In this document: one piece after another, positions 46,231 through 59,407 of the stretch
How positions within the stretch are numbered: position 1 is the stretch's first letter
Layout of the letters: each line of letters opens with the position of its first letter
From: Sphagnum magellanicum
Lineage: Eukaryota; Streptophyta; Sphagnopsida; Sphagnales; Sphagnaceae
Reading direction: 5' to 3'
Assembly (NCBI GenBank): GCA_021904315.1
Contig: CM038920.1
Coordinates: 6,014,001-6,078,000, forward strand
Length of the DNA stretch: 64,000 nt
Program-made: the position numbers and the translations under genes
The notes under the pieces: model-generated
Seen by the model: the letters and a program-made list of their open reading frames with translations, nothing else
Told to the model about the DNA's origin: nothing
Databases searched by the model: none

Positions 46231-47799
46231 CCTCATTTCAGGAATGTGCCACAACCTTGGTCTCGACCCTAAACTAAGAGCCTCTTCTTGACCCACTGGC
46301 AGTTATTAAGTAGTACAAAGTAGTAGCTTTGTAACATACTTGAGTCATGGATAACATATTATTGGGGTGTGGGCTTCCCCATGTGTGGTTTTTCTTCATG
46401 GCACTTGGACTAGGCTTGTTTTGACTCATCACTGTGTTTGGGATCCTTTTTTGATATGTTGAATCAACAAGAAGGATTATCTAAAATGTTTGGCATTCTA
46501 CTGCCAAGAGCACATATGCTTGTCTAGATGAATAGATTCATATGCAAGTCTAGCATCGGGAATCTTACAGAGATTCAGTAGTTTTGCACATCCTTAATGG
46601 TCAATGTCTTTTCAATAGTCTTGAATGGACTCCATGCTTCTTCTTCTTCTTTCAGTTTTGGGTAGGTTGGTCAATTGACAACTCGGGAACACTAAGTTAT
46701 ATGTTGTGTTATTGACTACATCACCATTATGAAATGTCAACATTGTTAAGGTAAAGTTATACTTATGTTACTTTAGTCAGTTCCCATTTTTCATGCAAGT
46801 ATGATGTACTTTTCAATAAGGTGACCATTTTTTAGTATATTTCATTATTCTAATACCTATACAATTTCCAATATTCAGCAGTGTGTACTGTGTATAGTAA
46901 TGGAATGGCTTCTGAACTCGAGTTAAAATTGATTTTTTTTTCAAAATTACTTGAGATTGAAATTAAAAGTTTAAGAACTTGAAAAAAGCAGGTAAATGAC
47001 CTCACTAACAATATAGGAGAATTTGATTCACACGAAAAACCACAACTCATGACACATGTGTGAGGTAAAGTTTGTGGTTTCCATCATTATAATGTACAAT
47101 ATGTGACAAATATTATATTGAATTGACAATTTGACATTTGGTAGTGACACATATGGCACAAATGCCACTACCTCTGTTGAATTGCTATTTTAACTTACAT
47201 GCCATTGGACCAAATGTGAACTGGTTACCAAATTAATTTTTCCTTCCAAAATCATTTTTTGTAACTTATTTGAGTTTCTAATGACAAAAACTACTCAAAA
47301 TTCAATATCTCCCACACCTTAGATTTAGAAATTTCCAAATCACCTTCCTTAAATCCTACTTGATGAGGCTGTTCCAACAATACTCAGCATACCCAAATCC
47401 CCTTATAATTTTTAGTTTTGATTTAAATGAATTTTTATTAAAAATTTGTTCAATATTCAATAAACTCTTCACCATAATCAAAACATTAATGAAACCAACT
47501 CGGTGCACCTGTACCCATCAAGAGCGTTCCAACATTATCAAGCACGTAGCAAGAGGCACAGGGAGAACTCACTGCAACAAACAAAATAAACAAACAGCCT
47601 TCTTTGGCAGATAGATATGCCACAATAAACACCCGATATTGGACATTGTAATGGACTAAATCACAAAGTTTACGGTAATGAGCCAGGACATTTTGTGTGA
47701 GAAAAAATCACAACCACACTCTCATGTTGTGTAAAGGTTCCATGAAATTGAAAAAAATTAAGCAAAACCAAATGAGAGGTCCTCAAAACTTGGAATCAA

Positions 47800-47983
47800 C
47801 CCTAGGGGTAAAGGCTCAGTGGTATACCCACGTCTGTCTCGGACCTGAAAAAAGATTCTGGGTTCAGACTCAGATCAACTGATGTGCAGTTGGAAGCCCT
47901 TCCAGCCCCCTTCCACTGAGCTTGACTTGGGGGTGCCAATGGCGGCTTGTTAGTTGGTCTGCTCTTGCGCTTTAAAAATTAAG
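47800..47983 (+). mobile_element. tRNA-derived SINE, 184 bp
   Basis: Flanked by a perfect 13-bp duplication, AACTTGGAATCAA (47787-47799 and 47984-47996). A Pol III A-box-like AAGGCTCAGTGG (47811-47822) and B-box-like GGTTCAGACTC (47861-47871) are correctly spaced. The 3' end is A/T-rich (TTTAAAAATTAAG). These are the hallmarks of a SINE moved by LINE machinery. It is not a tRNA gene, since no cloverleaf or anticodon arm is apparent. Confidence 0.85.
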
Positions 47984-49235
47984 AACTTGGAATCAAAGAA
48001 CACTAATTTTCACTTTACTGAAAAGCTTTTTCATTAACCAGATGTAGCAGTTTAGAGAGACTAGCAAAGGATGCAACAACTAAACACCAGTACAGTCTAA
48101 TAAGTAAGTTGTGTCTATTAATCAAATGAGAAGGGAGATCATGGAAGGAATCTGGTTGATAATCAACTAAAGAAGTGACTAACCAAACCTCTTTGCAAGT
48201 AGGTATTAGGCAAGTTTGAGCTATTTTATCCATAAAATTTCTTAGTATAGACCCAAACAATAATTATTCGAGTGGAACAATTACAAAGATTCTCCATCCA
48301 AAAAGAAAGCATCAGACTCCACTGATTTCTATTCAAAACCCTAACGAAGAAAACAATAACAATAATATACCATGTTTTTGTGATATGAAAAAGTCTAAAT
48401 TAACTCCATTGATCATTTTCTAATTATGATGAAAACTTTGAAACACAGTAATAGCTGACTGGTGGCCCATGAGGAAATGCTCATGGAGAGAACCCTTTAG
48501 AAACCCTTCAGCACACAGATGACAATAGGTGGATGCGCCTTGTAATGTGAGTTTAAATTGCTTGTGAGCCAAAATGATTATGGTCCTTACCTTCTTTCTG
48601 TTTATTGTTGTGCCCCCCCATCCAGGTCTTCAATTGGTGAGGTTAGTAGAATAGAAAAACATCTTAGCCTATATCATGTCAAAAAGATGCAACATCCCAT
48701 TTGTTTATCAACAACAATTTTTATAGTATTTATTTCCTTGGCTTGGGAAACAACATTTTGGAAAACATTATAAAAAAGTCAATTGAAATAATGCACATCA
48801 GATTGAACTTTGATGGCTCTTCCGTGGCTCTCATTACTAGTCTCCACAAATCAGTGTGAGCTCCCCCAAACAACTATCTTCATATGTCAGCCATTTTCAG
48901 AAAAGGGATTAAGAAATCTTGTGACGTAACCTTTATGTCAAACTATATTTCAAGTATTTTGAGTTCAAGCACGGTATAAGTTACCTCAAGAGTTAAATGT
49001 TTCTTAGCTCTTGTGATATTACTCCTCTCCCTCTCTTAACTACATGTTTCTAATGCCATGTTGGCCAGTTTCATGGGGGATTGATTGAGGGTTTAGCTGT
49101 CCTCTCAGCTGCCTTTTATTTGACCTAATTTCACCATTTCTCCAGTACCTCTCCAGAGCACAAGTTGAAGTTTTCTATATTCAAAAACTTCTCACATACA
49201 TCATGAAATTAGATATGAAATATCCTGGTATATTT

Positions 49236-49291
49236 CAATGTTGGGTGGTTCTTTGATTTTGGTTGTTAATAACCACTGGTTCTAAACACTG
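49236..49291. mobile_element. 56-bp hAT-like micro-element
   Basis: CAATGTTGGGTGGTTC at the left end and AACACTG at the right end, flanked by a perfect 8-bp duplication GTATATTT (49228-49235 and 49292-49299). The ends match the hAT family seen at 29173 and 33960. The interior has the palindrome GGTTGTTAATAACC. It is extremely short for a transposon. Confidence 0.68.
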
Positions 49292-49996
49292 GTATATTTC
49301 CAGAGACACCTTCGCTCTCCATAATGTACCTCTGGTGACATCTCAGGTACATGAACATGCAAGAAAAGCAAGATCTAACAACCATTTTGTTGGTAAACTA
49401 CCAAGTTAACACTTCTTATATGTGCACGGCTATATCTAGTGGGCATTTTAGTGCTGGAACCACAAAGAGTACTTCTTCATAGGCAGCCTGGCCTCATGCA
49501 ATAAGCTTGTATTGCACGGCATGTCAGATAATAAAATATACTCATCTGATTCAAGCCTGCATCTGATTGATGAACTTACCCATCTCAAACTTCTCCCACG
49601 TCACAATTACCTTCACTTGTAGGTGATGTTGGTGATACAAACACCCTCAACTTAGAAATAAGGATGCTGGACACATAAGCATCCTTTGAGAGAATCTTGA
49701 TGCTCTGATGGGCTGTCAGGTCATGAGTTACAACCAACAACCTTTGACCTACTAGTTAGCACAAGGTACCACCCTTGGGCTCTCATTTGCTCTATGGACC
49801 CTTGGATGAAGATTCCAGAATCACAGACTTAGAGAGATCATCTCATTTTGCATGAGGGATGACTGTCTGGTAATCAGCTTGAGCACATTTGTTATCATGA
49901 ATAGTATCAATGCACTGGCATACCACAAATTCATGGTAACCTGCACACTCTCCCAGGTTAACTAGCCCATAAACATCCTCTGATCCTAAAAAGGCC

Positions 49997-50485
49997 TCAA
50001 ATTGTTGGTTTCACGGTGACATGAGCAAAAGCCCATAGTTGTGCAAGCTCCGTTGTTAAAAAGGTCATAATCATCAGTTCATAGAACTGGTGTGAGGCAA
50101 GCCAATCGTCACTCTGCGGAGGCCAAAGAAAAGGGCTTTCTAGTTTGCTATTAAGGTTGGTTTGGACTAGTTGGCACCAAGGTTCTAAGTAGCAAAATAA
50201 AGTCCAGGACAGAGTTTGGACTGGCTTTTGTCCACAACAGCAGGGGGTATCTGTTATGATTGTTGTTCTTCGTGAATTCTTTGGATTGAAGGGAAAACAT
50301 GCAGAACAAAACCTCATAGGTATTATGCCTCTAAGTTGCAGACCTACTAAAAACAATGATGATCCCATACCCTCAACATAAACTGCTATTTCCACTTGAG
50401 CTGAGATGTGAGAACTGAAGTTGAAACCCAGAAAAGCAAACAAGTTTGGAACTTCAATTATCATGACTTGAATCTCAGTGTCCAT
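49997..50485 (-). other. Unassigned 162-codon open frame
   Basis: The longest open stretch in the 44-64 kb region. The protein has no recognised motif, no clear start context and mixed composition. It may be chance. Listed so that it can be checked against transcripts. Confidence 0.15.
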
Positions 50486-51084
50486 GTAACGTGAAGTCCT
50501 GGTTCACATGTGAAATGATTTTAGGGTAAAGCACTTGGAGAAATATCCTAACTGTATCCGAACTTGGGGATGGTTATTTGGGGAATTTCCCACTCGAAAG
50601 GAGTTACTGAACATAAAGCTTGCATACCCACAAACTGGGTATACTAAGCTAGGTTTCCAGTGGGCTTGGGTGGGCCGAGTAGCTAAGTTCATAGGGTGGA
50701 TCTGGCCAACTTGTATTGTGTGGCTACATGGGTACCAGCTGGCCTCCAAACATATCCCCTTTGGTACCCATATTTGGGTCATTGGATCTCGCTAGATACC
50801 CATTAGATAATAGAAATCCAATGAAGATCTATGAAACACCCAATGAAGGGGCCAACAAAGCAATGGAACTCTTGATGGAGAATGAAAATAGAACCAAAAC
50901 TCCCTCCCCCCTCCAAGGTGGGAAATTCTCCTTTGAAAATCCTGCTCCTCCTAGTGTTAAAAAGCTGGCTAAGGGCTTTCAATGTATTTGAATATCATCT
51001 CATATTCATGAATATCCCAGCTAAAAAAGAGAGGATGGACCTTATACCTACCTCCCAAAGGAAACTATGCCTAATTGTACTTGC

Positions 51085-51230
51085 AACTCCATCCCACTCT
51101 TAAGGAGTAGGTCTCAAAGCTCTTGCCTCCTACACCTTGAGAATTGCATATGTTAAGGTTTATCATAAGGTCCACTTCATAAAGCCGATGGGTAAGTAAC
51201 ATTCTCAAAATCTGTAGCCAGATTGGAATA
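51085..51230 (+). repeat. Relative of the 3.4-kb foldback arm
   Basis: Shares CCCACTCTTAAGGAGTAGG, a CACCTTGAGAATTGCATATGTTAAGGTT-like block and CATAAAGCC..TGGGTAAG with 3.64-4.02 kb and 46.05-46.2 kb. Confidence 0.45.
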
Positions 51231-52864
51231 TCAAATTTTGGGATGCCCTCACCCTGGGGCTTGCAACTTCAACCTACATGTAAAGACCCATAGAAAGTAA
51301 GAAAAGTTATATCTCAACAAAGGATGGCACCTTACATGTAAGGTTCCTCAAAATAATGTGTCTTAGTTGCATGTGCATTGGTAGACGTTCTTCTGGACAG
51401 TGATCCCCATCTTGGAGAATGGGAAAGGTACATATTGGGAAAGTCCTTTAAGAGAGGAACTTCTGGGCAGTGAGATAGGGCCCAGACACTGTAGCAGGGC
51501 CCTATGAGCTCCACGCCACGGTCCCAAGAATTTTTTGGTTACCGGCCTGTGCCTAGTAGCTGAGTTGTAAGGGGCTTATGGCACCATCTGGGGCAAATCA
51601 AGGCTGGTAAGAGCATACACCTACAAGGCCCCCTACTGTGTACCGACTTGGCAGTGGGCCATTATATATATATTATAATGAAATTAGAAAACAAACTCAG
51701 GGTCCAGAAAATAAACAACCTTGGAAATCTACCTTTCGCTTGTACTACTTAGCATAACTTTGCAGCTTCTCCAACTTTTCAGTAGTGAATCCAATCACAT
51801 AGGTTCCTGGTTGCAGTCTTTCAAATATTGTGTGAACTGAAAAGATGTAAACTGGATAAGCTGATAGTGTGAACATGTGTAGCTTTTAGGTTTTCATTTT
51901 TAGATTTGGTCATTATCAACTTTTTGCTAAACAAGGGGGGAAAACCTTTTGTCATTAGTCCTGGGCACATGCGTGCTTTCAGGGGCTTGTGAGCCTTCGT
52001 TAGCCAACTACTAGCCTACATAGAGGAATGCGTTGACAATGTCAATGGTTTCTCACACCAAAGCTAATACTTGGTTACCCATTGAGCCTTGTGTTTGCTT
52101 AGCCTTTCAAGTTTACCTTCATGTGGTGATTCCCATGTGTTACTATGATATACAAAATATCAAAACCAAAATTTTACATATTCGTCATATTTTCTTTCGA
52201 CATTGCTGCACTCTATAATAGAAAACAAGTTAGGGTTGTTGTGGTTCCCACATGCCTACTCTCCAAAGAGGCATGGATAGTTTTGAAGATGGAAAGGGTT
52301 CTCCACATTCTAGTTTTTTGCAAATGTTCTTTCAAGTAGATGATCAAATTGCTTCCACTCATGATAGAGATGTACAAAACAGAGAGAAGAGAGAGACTCC
52401 TCAAAGAGATTTTGGGGCTATGTAACATTTTCTTTTTTGCTTGACAAGTTTGAAAAAAGGTACTAGAAGTCCAACAAGAAACCAATGAAGAAACAAAACT
52501 AGGAAGCTTTTGCTATAGCTATGAACACTCACTTTCCAAGTGATGTGCAATGTACTTGGGGACAATGTAGAGACAAATTCAATAAAATTGGTTACAAGAA
52601 ATGTGAACATGCAATTTCCTAGAACCTTGAATGGTCTAAATCAAATTACTGGGATAAAGTTATCCTTAGTTTTTTTTCACTTGGTAGTTAATGGGCCAAG
52701 CGACTATAAGTTTGCTTGTGCCCAATACTAGGTTAATAGTTAGCTTTTACATTAGCTTAGTGATGGGGTCTATCACCTATTAGGCTACAGGCTAAACATA
52801 GGCTAACAGAATAACCATGTGCGCAAGCTAATTGTTTGTTTCTCTAGTTTAACCATCATTATGA

Positions 52865-54934
52865 CACTATGAGAAAAAGGGGTGTTTTGCAACTAGCCTT
52901 GCAACTCAATGTATTTATACGTTGTGAGTGTTATCGAACAAGTTGCAAGAGTTATAAGAATTACAACCCACCATATATACAATGCAACTCATTACAATTC
53001 AATTACAACTTTGTTGCAACAACTTCTTTTCAACTACTATGCAACTCCCCTATGACTACAATCATAATGTCATGTTGACGTCATTTTTCATCCATCCATC
53101 AAAATTTAACATGTGGCACTATGATGATTTTTCATGATTTTTTTGAAATATTGATATCCATCGTCCATTATGATTATTCATTTTAGATGGTCTTGGATTA
53201 TGACACGTGGCACAATCAAAAGTTGCCATGTGGCATATTAATTGAATTTTGAAAACATATATCTGTGTGTGTGTGTGTTAGATGCACCTTAGTTGTAATT
53301 GAGTTGTAACTACAAAAAAAACATCACCACATGTTTTTTGTTTGATTTTAATTTTGTAATTAATTCAAATTTTATAATTAATCATCTAACCTAATTATTT
53401 AGAATTTAATTATTTGAATTAAACATATGATAATTAATTATCCAGATTGACTATATGAATTAATTAATATATTTTAGATAATTAATCAATTGATTGATTC
53501 AAATAATTAATTATCAAAATAAATATTATATGATTAATTATTTAAATAAATATTGGATAATTAATCATGTCGATAATTCATGATCTAAATTCAAATAAAA
53601 TTCAATAATTACTCACCTACATTAACAAAGTTTGTTATCTATAATTATTTGAATTAATTAAATTTATATAATTAATTAATAATTTTAGTAATTAATTATT
53701 ATAAAATTATTTATTTATTATCTGAATTAATTAAATATTGATTAATCAAATTTGATTAATGAATTCATATGAATATTTTATTATTTAGTTTACTTAATTA
53801 GTTCATGGTAATTAAGTATATTACATATGAATTACTAATTTAAAAATTAGTAACAAATAATTCATTATAAAATATTAAATATAAACATGAATTTGAGTAG
53901 AAAACATTGAGGTATATAAAGACATATTCATATGTACACCCTTATTGAATGTTTAATAAAATAAATAAATTGCTTTTAATTTCAATTCAAAAATAGACTT
54001 TCATTTTTCATGAAATTCTATGGTTTGATATGTATGTATACCAACATAATATTGTGAATTCTAATTTACTGAAATATTTTTAACACAACAATTGAACATC
54101 AATCACAAAAAATAGGACAACAATATTTATTACATTACTTAAATTTGAATTATCTAGATAATTATGAAAATGAATTATTTTAATTAACTAATTCAATAAA
54201 GGAATTGGCTCGTATCAATGAAACATTTAATAATCTAGTCTAGAAAAGTTTGAAGTGTATAAACAATGAAATCTATATGTACATACTCATAAACATTTTA
54301 ATACACCATTCCAATCCAACTAGAGGCCTGCATTTACACTTTCAATTAATTGCACAATCTATAAATCTTTTAATAGTATGAGTTGCCACATAATGGACAA
54401 CTAATTTTAGATGAGTTGAACATTCTAGTTCCAAAATAGTGAACACATAATAATTATGTAGTGAAACCATAATGGCACATTTGGTTGTAACTTGGTTGTA
54501 AAACTAGCCAATTTAATTAACTCTTAATTGCAAACAAGTTGCAAGTTCCAAATGTTATGGACCTTTACCTAATCGTACACATGGCATGATCATACGCATC
54601 AACACCATATGCCAATTGCAAAATAATTACTCACTTAGTGCTAAAACTACACCAATTGCAACACAATTCAAATTAACCACTTCATTGCAACTTGTGATCA
54701 TGGTCAAACTATAGTTGATTATCACCATATATACTTTGTGTACATACGCCCTTATAAAGTCTAAGTTGCAACTAATGTGCAACTAAATTGTAACTATGAA
54801 ATATTCTGACATGCCATTTTAATTATTAATTCATCGTATTTCCATACTGTAGTTGTACCCTAGTTGCATAATAGCTTCCATGACAATCTAGTTGCATGCT
54901 AGTCTAGTCTCCATGAACACAATTTTTCATAGTA
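52865..54934. mobile_element. CACTA-like non-autonomous element, about 2.07 kb
   Basis: Left end CACTATGAGAAAAAGGGGTG; right end (reverse complement) TACTATGAAAAATTGTG, the first base differing. Both flanks inside carry many copies of GTTGCAAC-type words (for example GCAACT near 52890, 52906, 52984, 53040; AGTTGCAA near 54537 and 54766), like the subterminal repeats that bind transposase in the CMC group. The core (53.3-53.9 kb) is almost pure A+T built on TTAATTAAT words. There is no coding capacity. The flanking triplets TGA and CAT do not match, so it is old, or the exact right end is off. Confidence 0.58.
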
Positions 54935-57900
54935 CATGAACAATTTCAAAAAAACATGAGAAGGAGATTAGGATAATTTGTTTTTTGTGTGTAATCCAAA
55001 ACTTATTTCTCCAAAGCTGTTGATGGTTGAGGATGGAGTAGCATCGAATGAAAATTTGAAAATTGGATGATATGAGATAGAATAAAAGGCAAATGTGTGA
55101 AATGGTTGTGGAAATTAAGTCAATCTACCAAGTTGTTTTGTGATGTAAAATGTATTGTGTTGTGTTTGTAATTATTGAATTTGTTCCACTATGCCAATGG
55201 CTACATAATGGCAAACATGTAATGTATGCAATAACATTTTCTATGAGGGGTTGATGCCAAGGTGTGTAATGATAAATAAAAAGGTCCAAGCTGTAGTTAG
55301 ATGGGCATATAATAGTTATGTATTCCTACATGAATGAAAGAAACCATTGGGGTCTATTTCAATTCATATAATAGGTCTAGTGTATAATGGGCAATAGAAA
55401 CCCTAATTTGGTATCCTTAGGTTGGTGCAGAATGGGTGAAAAGAGACAAATTTCAGTAGTTCCTAAAGTTACATTTGTATCTTGAGTTTGCATAGGCATA
55501 TATTATTTGAATGATGTGCCAATCGAATTGGGTTGTTGTAAAAAAATTTGAACTTTGGAGGCAACCCATCTAATATGAATATGTTTCAAAACATGGGATC
55601 AAATTGTCAAAACCCTACAAAAAATTATTTATAAACACATCACAAATTCGGAAAATGTACAAAGGTATTGGGAAGTAAAAAAGAGAATTTAAAGGACGTC
55701 AAGTCAACACAAACTAGATGTCAAAATCTATCTCAACAATTAATCGCCTATAATAGGTCGATTGTGGTGATGGGGGTTGTGTCTTGAAAGGATGGAAGTT
55801 GGGAAGTAGTTAAACTTATCCTTATCGCCTAATTAAAAATGAAGGATGCTTGCATCCTTTGTGGTGTAATTGATTTTTTTTATGAAAAAAAATAACTAAG
55901 GAAAAAATAAGAAGGCCCTCTAACCTTTTGAAGCTCCAAATGTTATTAACACAATCGAGTAAAAACACATTAACTTGTTTGTGGAAACATCCAAATACCT
56001 CAATTGCCAAATGGAGGAATTGATAGTGGGGTGTCAATTGTAGTAATTCCTTTTTTTGATATGAACTACATCGAAAGCAACAAATCCTCAAATTCTGCAA
56101 AATTAAGAAAGTAAATCCATACACATTGGGTCAACAATGATAACATCAACTAAGGTGCAAATGCCATTTGTGGTGAGCACAATGTTGACTCGTCAATGGG
56201 AACTCTCTCTTTCTTCCACTATTTCATTTTGGGACCCACCTTTGGGTCTTTCGAGGAGTTCAAGGGTGCGTTAATGGGTTCCCATGTGCTCATTGCCATG
56301 GGTAGATTGTAAAAGGTGTCGAAACCATGTCTAAAGTGTTGTGGAAAAAATAGGGGAAGATAATTGGTTGAGAAAATTAGTCCAACCATAAAACAAACAC
56401 TTACCCTAGGGCTAGAACATGATAAAATTTGAACACGATGGGCCTTAAATATCATGTCCAAAAGGACGTTGGAAAGGGTATGATGGTGTAGATGTTTCGA
56501 AATGGAATTTTGAAGTCAAAAAATTTGATGACCAATGAGTTGTTCAAAAGGACGAAGATAAGCACATGATGGGGGCAGTAGAAAATCACATGTTGCTTTG
56601 AAATGTTGCTGGAAAATAAAAGTGTTGTTATGAACCCATGTTAAGGTTTCAAAAAGGAAAGGACGTTGACTCCAAAAATTACTTTAACATCACCCATTGT
56701 AGGGAGAAGGTTGATATGCTAAACATCCTCCACCGTGGCATCTTTGATGAAGGATGATGTGAATGATAAAGTGTCAAATGGAACCCCCAAAACTCTAATT
56801 CCTTTTGATGGGGTGTTCAACCAGTATGGGGTGTCAAAGTTAAACCATGCAAGTTAAAAGGAACCATGCTACAAATCTATGAAATTGGATGTAAAAATCT
56901 ATGGCACGAAATTTGATATAAAAGTGGTCATATGCAAAAGATACAATTGAAAAGGAGGGGGGGGGGGGTTATGATGTAAATGTCATTTGCAATGGATCGA
57001 AATAAACAAGAGGGAAATGTTTTTACAACTATAGAACATAATGCCCTATTGTGAATTAAATTAGATAGTGCCCCTCTTAAAGGATGATCGCTTTGAAATG
57101 TTCCCATGGCAAACGAGATGACTATGACATCATCACAAACTTACCAAGCTTCATAGGTTCGTACAAATTTCATGTGAAATCTGGTTTTCATAGGTTCATA
57201 CAAAAATCACACAAATTCCATGTTATGGGGTCCAAATTCTTTAAGGTGTAACAAAATCTTGTCACAACATCACCCTTTTCTGTCTTTTTTACCTAATCAT
57301 TTTTACCATATAAAAATACATTTATGGATGTTGTGATGGAATCTAGAATTATAATGGTTTAAAATATAGTCCTTTTGAAATTTTTGACAACTTTTGATTC
57401 AATATTTTTTATGGGGATCAAAATATAGGGTTTAAAAAACTATATAAAGACTAGGCCCTTTTTGTCCTATGTGGTACACCTTAGATTTTCACCCTATGGT
57501 TAATATGAAGAATGTTTACATGTATTCAATATCTTAAATATTTAAATGAATGAAATAATTTTTTTAAATGACATATGTGGATGTTCATTTTTAATTAAAA
57601 AAAATCACATAAATTTATCCAAAATTACAACACAATAATTACATAGATTTAGTTAAAATGTAAATCGTACATACTTCACATCAAAACATCACAAATAAAA
57701 AAGACACATTATTTATATATATAATATTTTATTTTACTTTTTGTCATTTTTTCATTTTGAAGCCCACGAATTCTGCATGAACATATTGCTTTATGATTTT
57801 TGCACATATTTTATTGAAATTTCATGATATTATAAATTTGTGATGAACGGTTTCACAGTTGCAGTGATTATAAAACAAGGGAGACTTAAATGCATAAAAT

Positions 57901-59033
57901 GCACAAATAAAAAAGATAAGTTATATGATGTCCTCACCTACTTCATGAAGTTCTTGAAATATGATTTGTCTTGACATCAAATTAAAGGAATTTGCCACAA
58001 CTAGCTAAAAAACAACCCAAGTTGAAATGAAGGTCTAAGGTGCACTTGATGACACATGGAATATTGTCTCACATCCACCCTTGGTTGCTACTCCAAATTG
58101 GTGTGGGGAGAAATGTGTTACAAAAGCATTGAAAAATTGAAGGCATAAAATTTAATTTGTGAATTGATACAACATTTCCCCCATGGCAATGAAATGAACT
58201 CCATTTGAAGGCTTGCTCATGGCTAAAAGGTAGGTTGCCCCAAGGACATGTGCAATTCAACATGGTTTGTCACCTTATGTAATATGAAAACCAAACAAAA
58301 AATCCGTTCGTATAATCTTTTAAAAGAAAACAATTCCAAGGTGTTCAAAAACCATCCTAAAAGGACCATTTGTAAATAAATGTGACATGCATTGGAATGC
58401 CAATTTGAAGGAGTCAAACAAAAACTTGAGGTCCTGATTTGGTTCATAATTTTCCAAGAAAAATGAGAAGAAACCATTTCATTTAAGATGTAAAACAATG
58501 AGAATTGAAGTGGTCTTAGAGGATGTGGGTGCAAGAGAAAATAGTTCTAGAGCTCGAGTTGCTCGAAAATATTCCCCTACATGTCTAAAAACTAAACTAC
58601 AAAATAAACATTTATGAATTGCATGATCATTGTGAGTGATTTACATGCCCCCCCCCCTCTAGGCCTATAAATACCTCACAACAAGTTTGTAGTAGACTAT
58701 GGTTAAGTGATTGATATTCAATGAATCATTAGGTTGCATTTGTAATCTAATGATTTTGATAAGAAGGTAAGAACATACATTCACAATGATATGAATGAAG
58801 ATTATCACAAAAGAATAACTTAATTAAGGCCAAAGAAGAGTTCACCCATTTGTAAATTATTGTGATACATCAAGTTGATTCCTTTATTTCCAATGAACGT
58901 CAACTCCACTTCACCCATCCAAAAACATCAAGAATAGGTTAGTTGGAAAGCTAAGGATTAGGCATTTATGTTCACCAAGTCTCAACCTTTGCAACATAGT
59001 GGTGATTGGAACATCCAACCCCCAAGTTATTAA
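54935..59033. other. AT-rich spacer, no gene recognised
   Basis: Scattered minus-strand open frames of 64-103 codons (55.8-56.5 kb, 58.07-58.53 kb) have no recognised motif. A G-run of 12 lies at about 56957. TATAAATA at about 58665 with a C-run just upstream could be an old LTR promoter, but no LTR ends were found. Confidence 0.4.
57130..57730 (-). repeat. Dispersed repeat, inverse copy of 37.39-37.77 kb
   Basis: The reverse complement shares long blocks with the + copy (see there). It extends the family to about 0.6 kb on this side, including CTTCATAGGTTCGTACAAATTTCATG. Confidence 0.6.
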
Positions 59034-59407
59034 CTTTAAATTGGATTCGCAACAAACCCCTTTTACTTCCAACGATTATATCTCTCCAATAAAAAGTTTG
59101 ATGAAATTGAAATTTTGTTTGAAGATGCATTGAATAATAATTTAACATTATCTTAATTTGTAAGCCAAACCATTGTTGTAATCAAGAAATCTTGAATTTA
59201 GAAAAAAAATCTAAAGCTACATCTAAGTTGGATTCACAACAAACCCCTTCTACTTCCAACAATTATATCTCTCCAACAAAAAAGTTTGATGGGTTGAAAT
59301 TTTGTGTGAAAATTCATTGAGTACTAATCTAATATTGTGTCAATTTATAAACAAATTCATTTTTGCAATCAAGAGATCTTGAATTTAAAACAAAAAGTTT
59401 AAAAACT
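59034..59407. repeat. Two-copy tandem repeat, period 187 bp
   Basis: Unit 1 is 59034-59220 and unit 2 is 59221-59407. Shared anchors sit exactly 187 bp apart: TTGGATTC.CAACAAACCCC (59041 and 59228) and CTTGAATTTA (59191 and 59378). The unit length is in the range of plant satellite monomers, but only two copies exist here. Confidence 0.85.

Noticed and set aside
47811-47871. A tRNA gene
   Set aside because: A and B boxes are present but no tRNA fold; flanking 13-bp duplications show a SINE.
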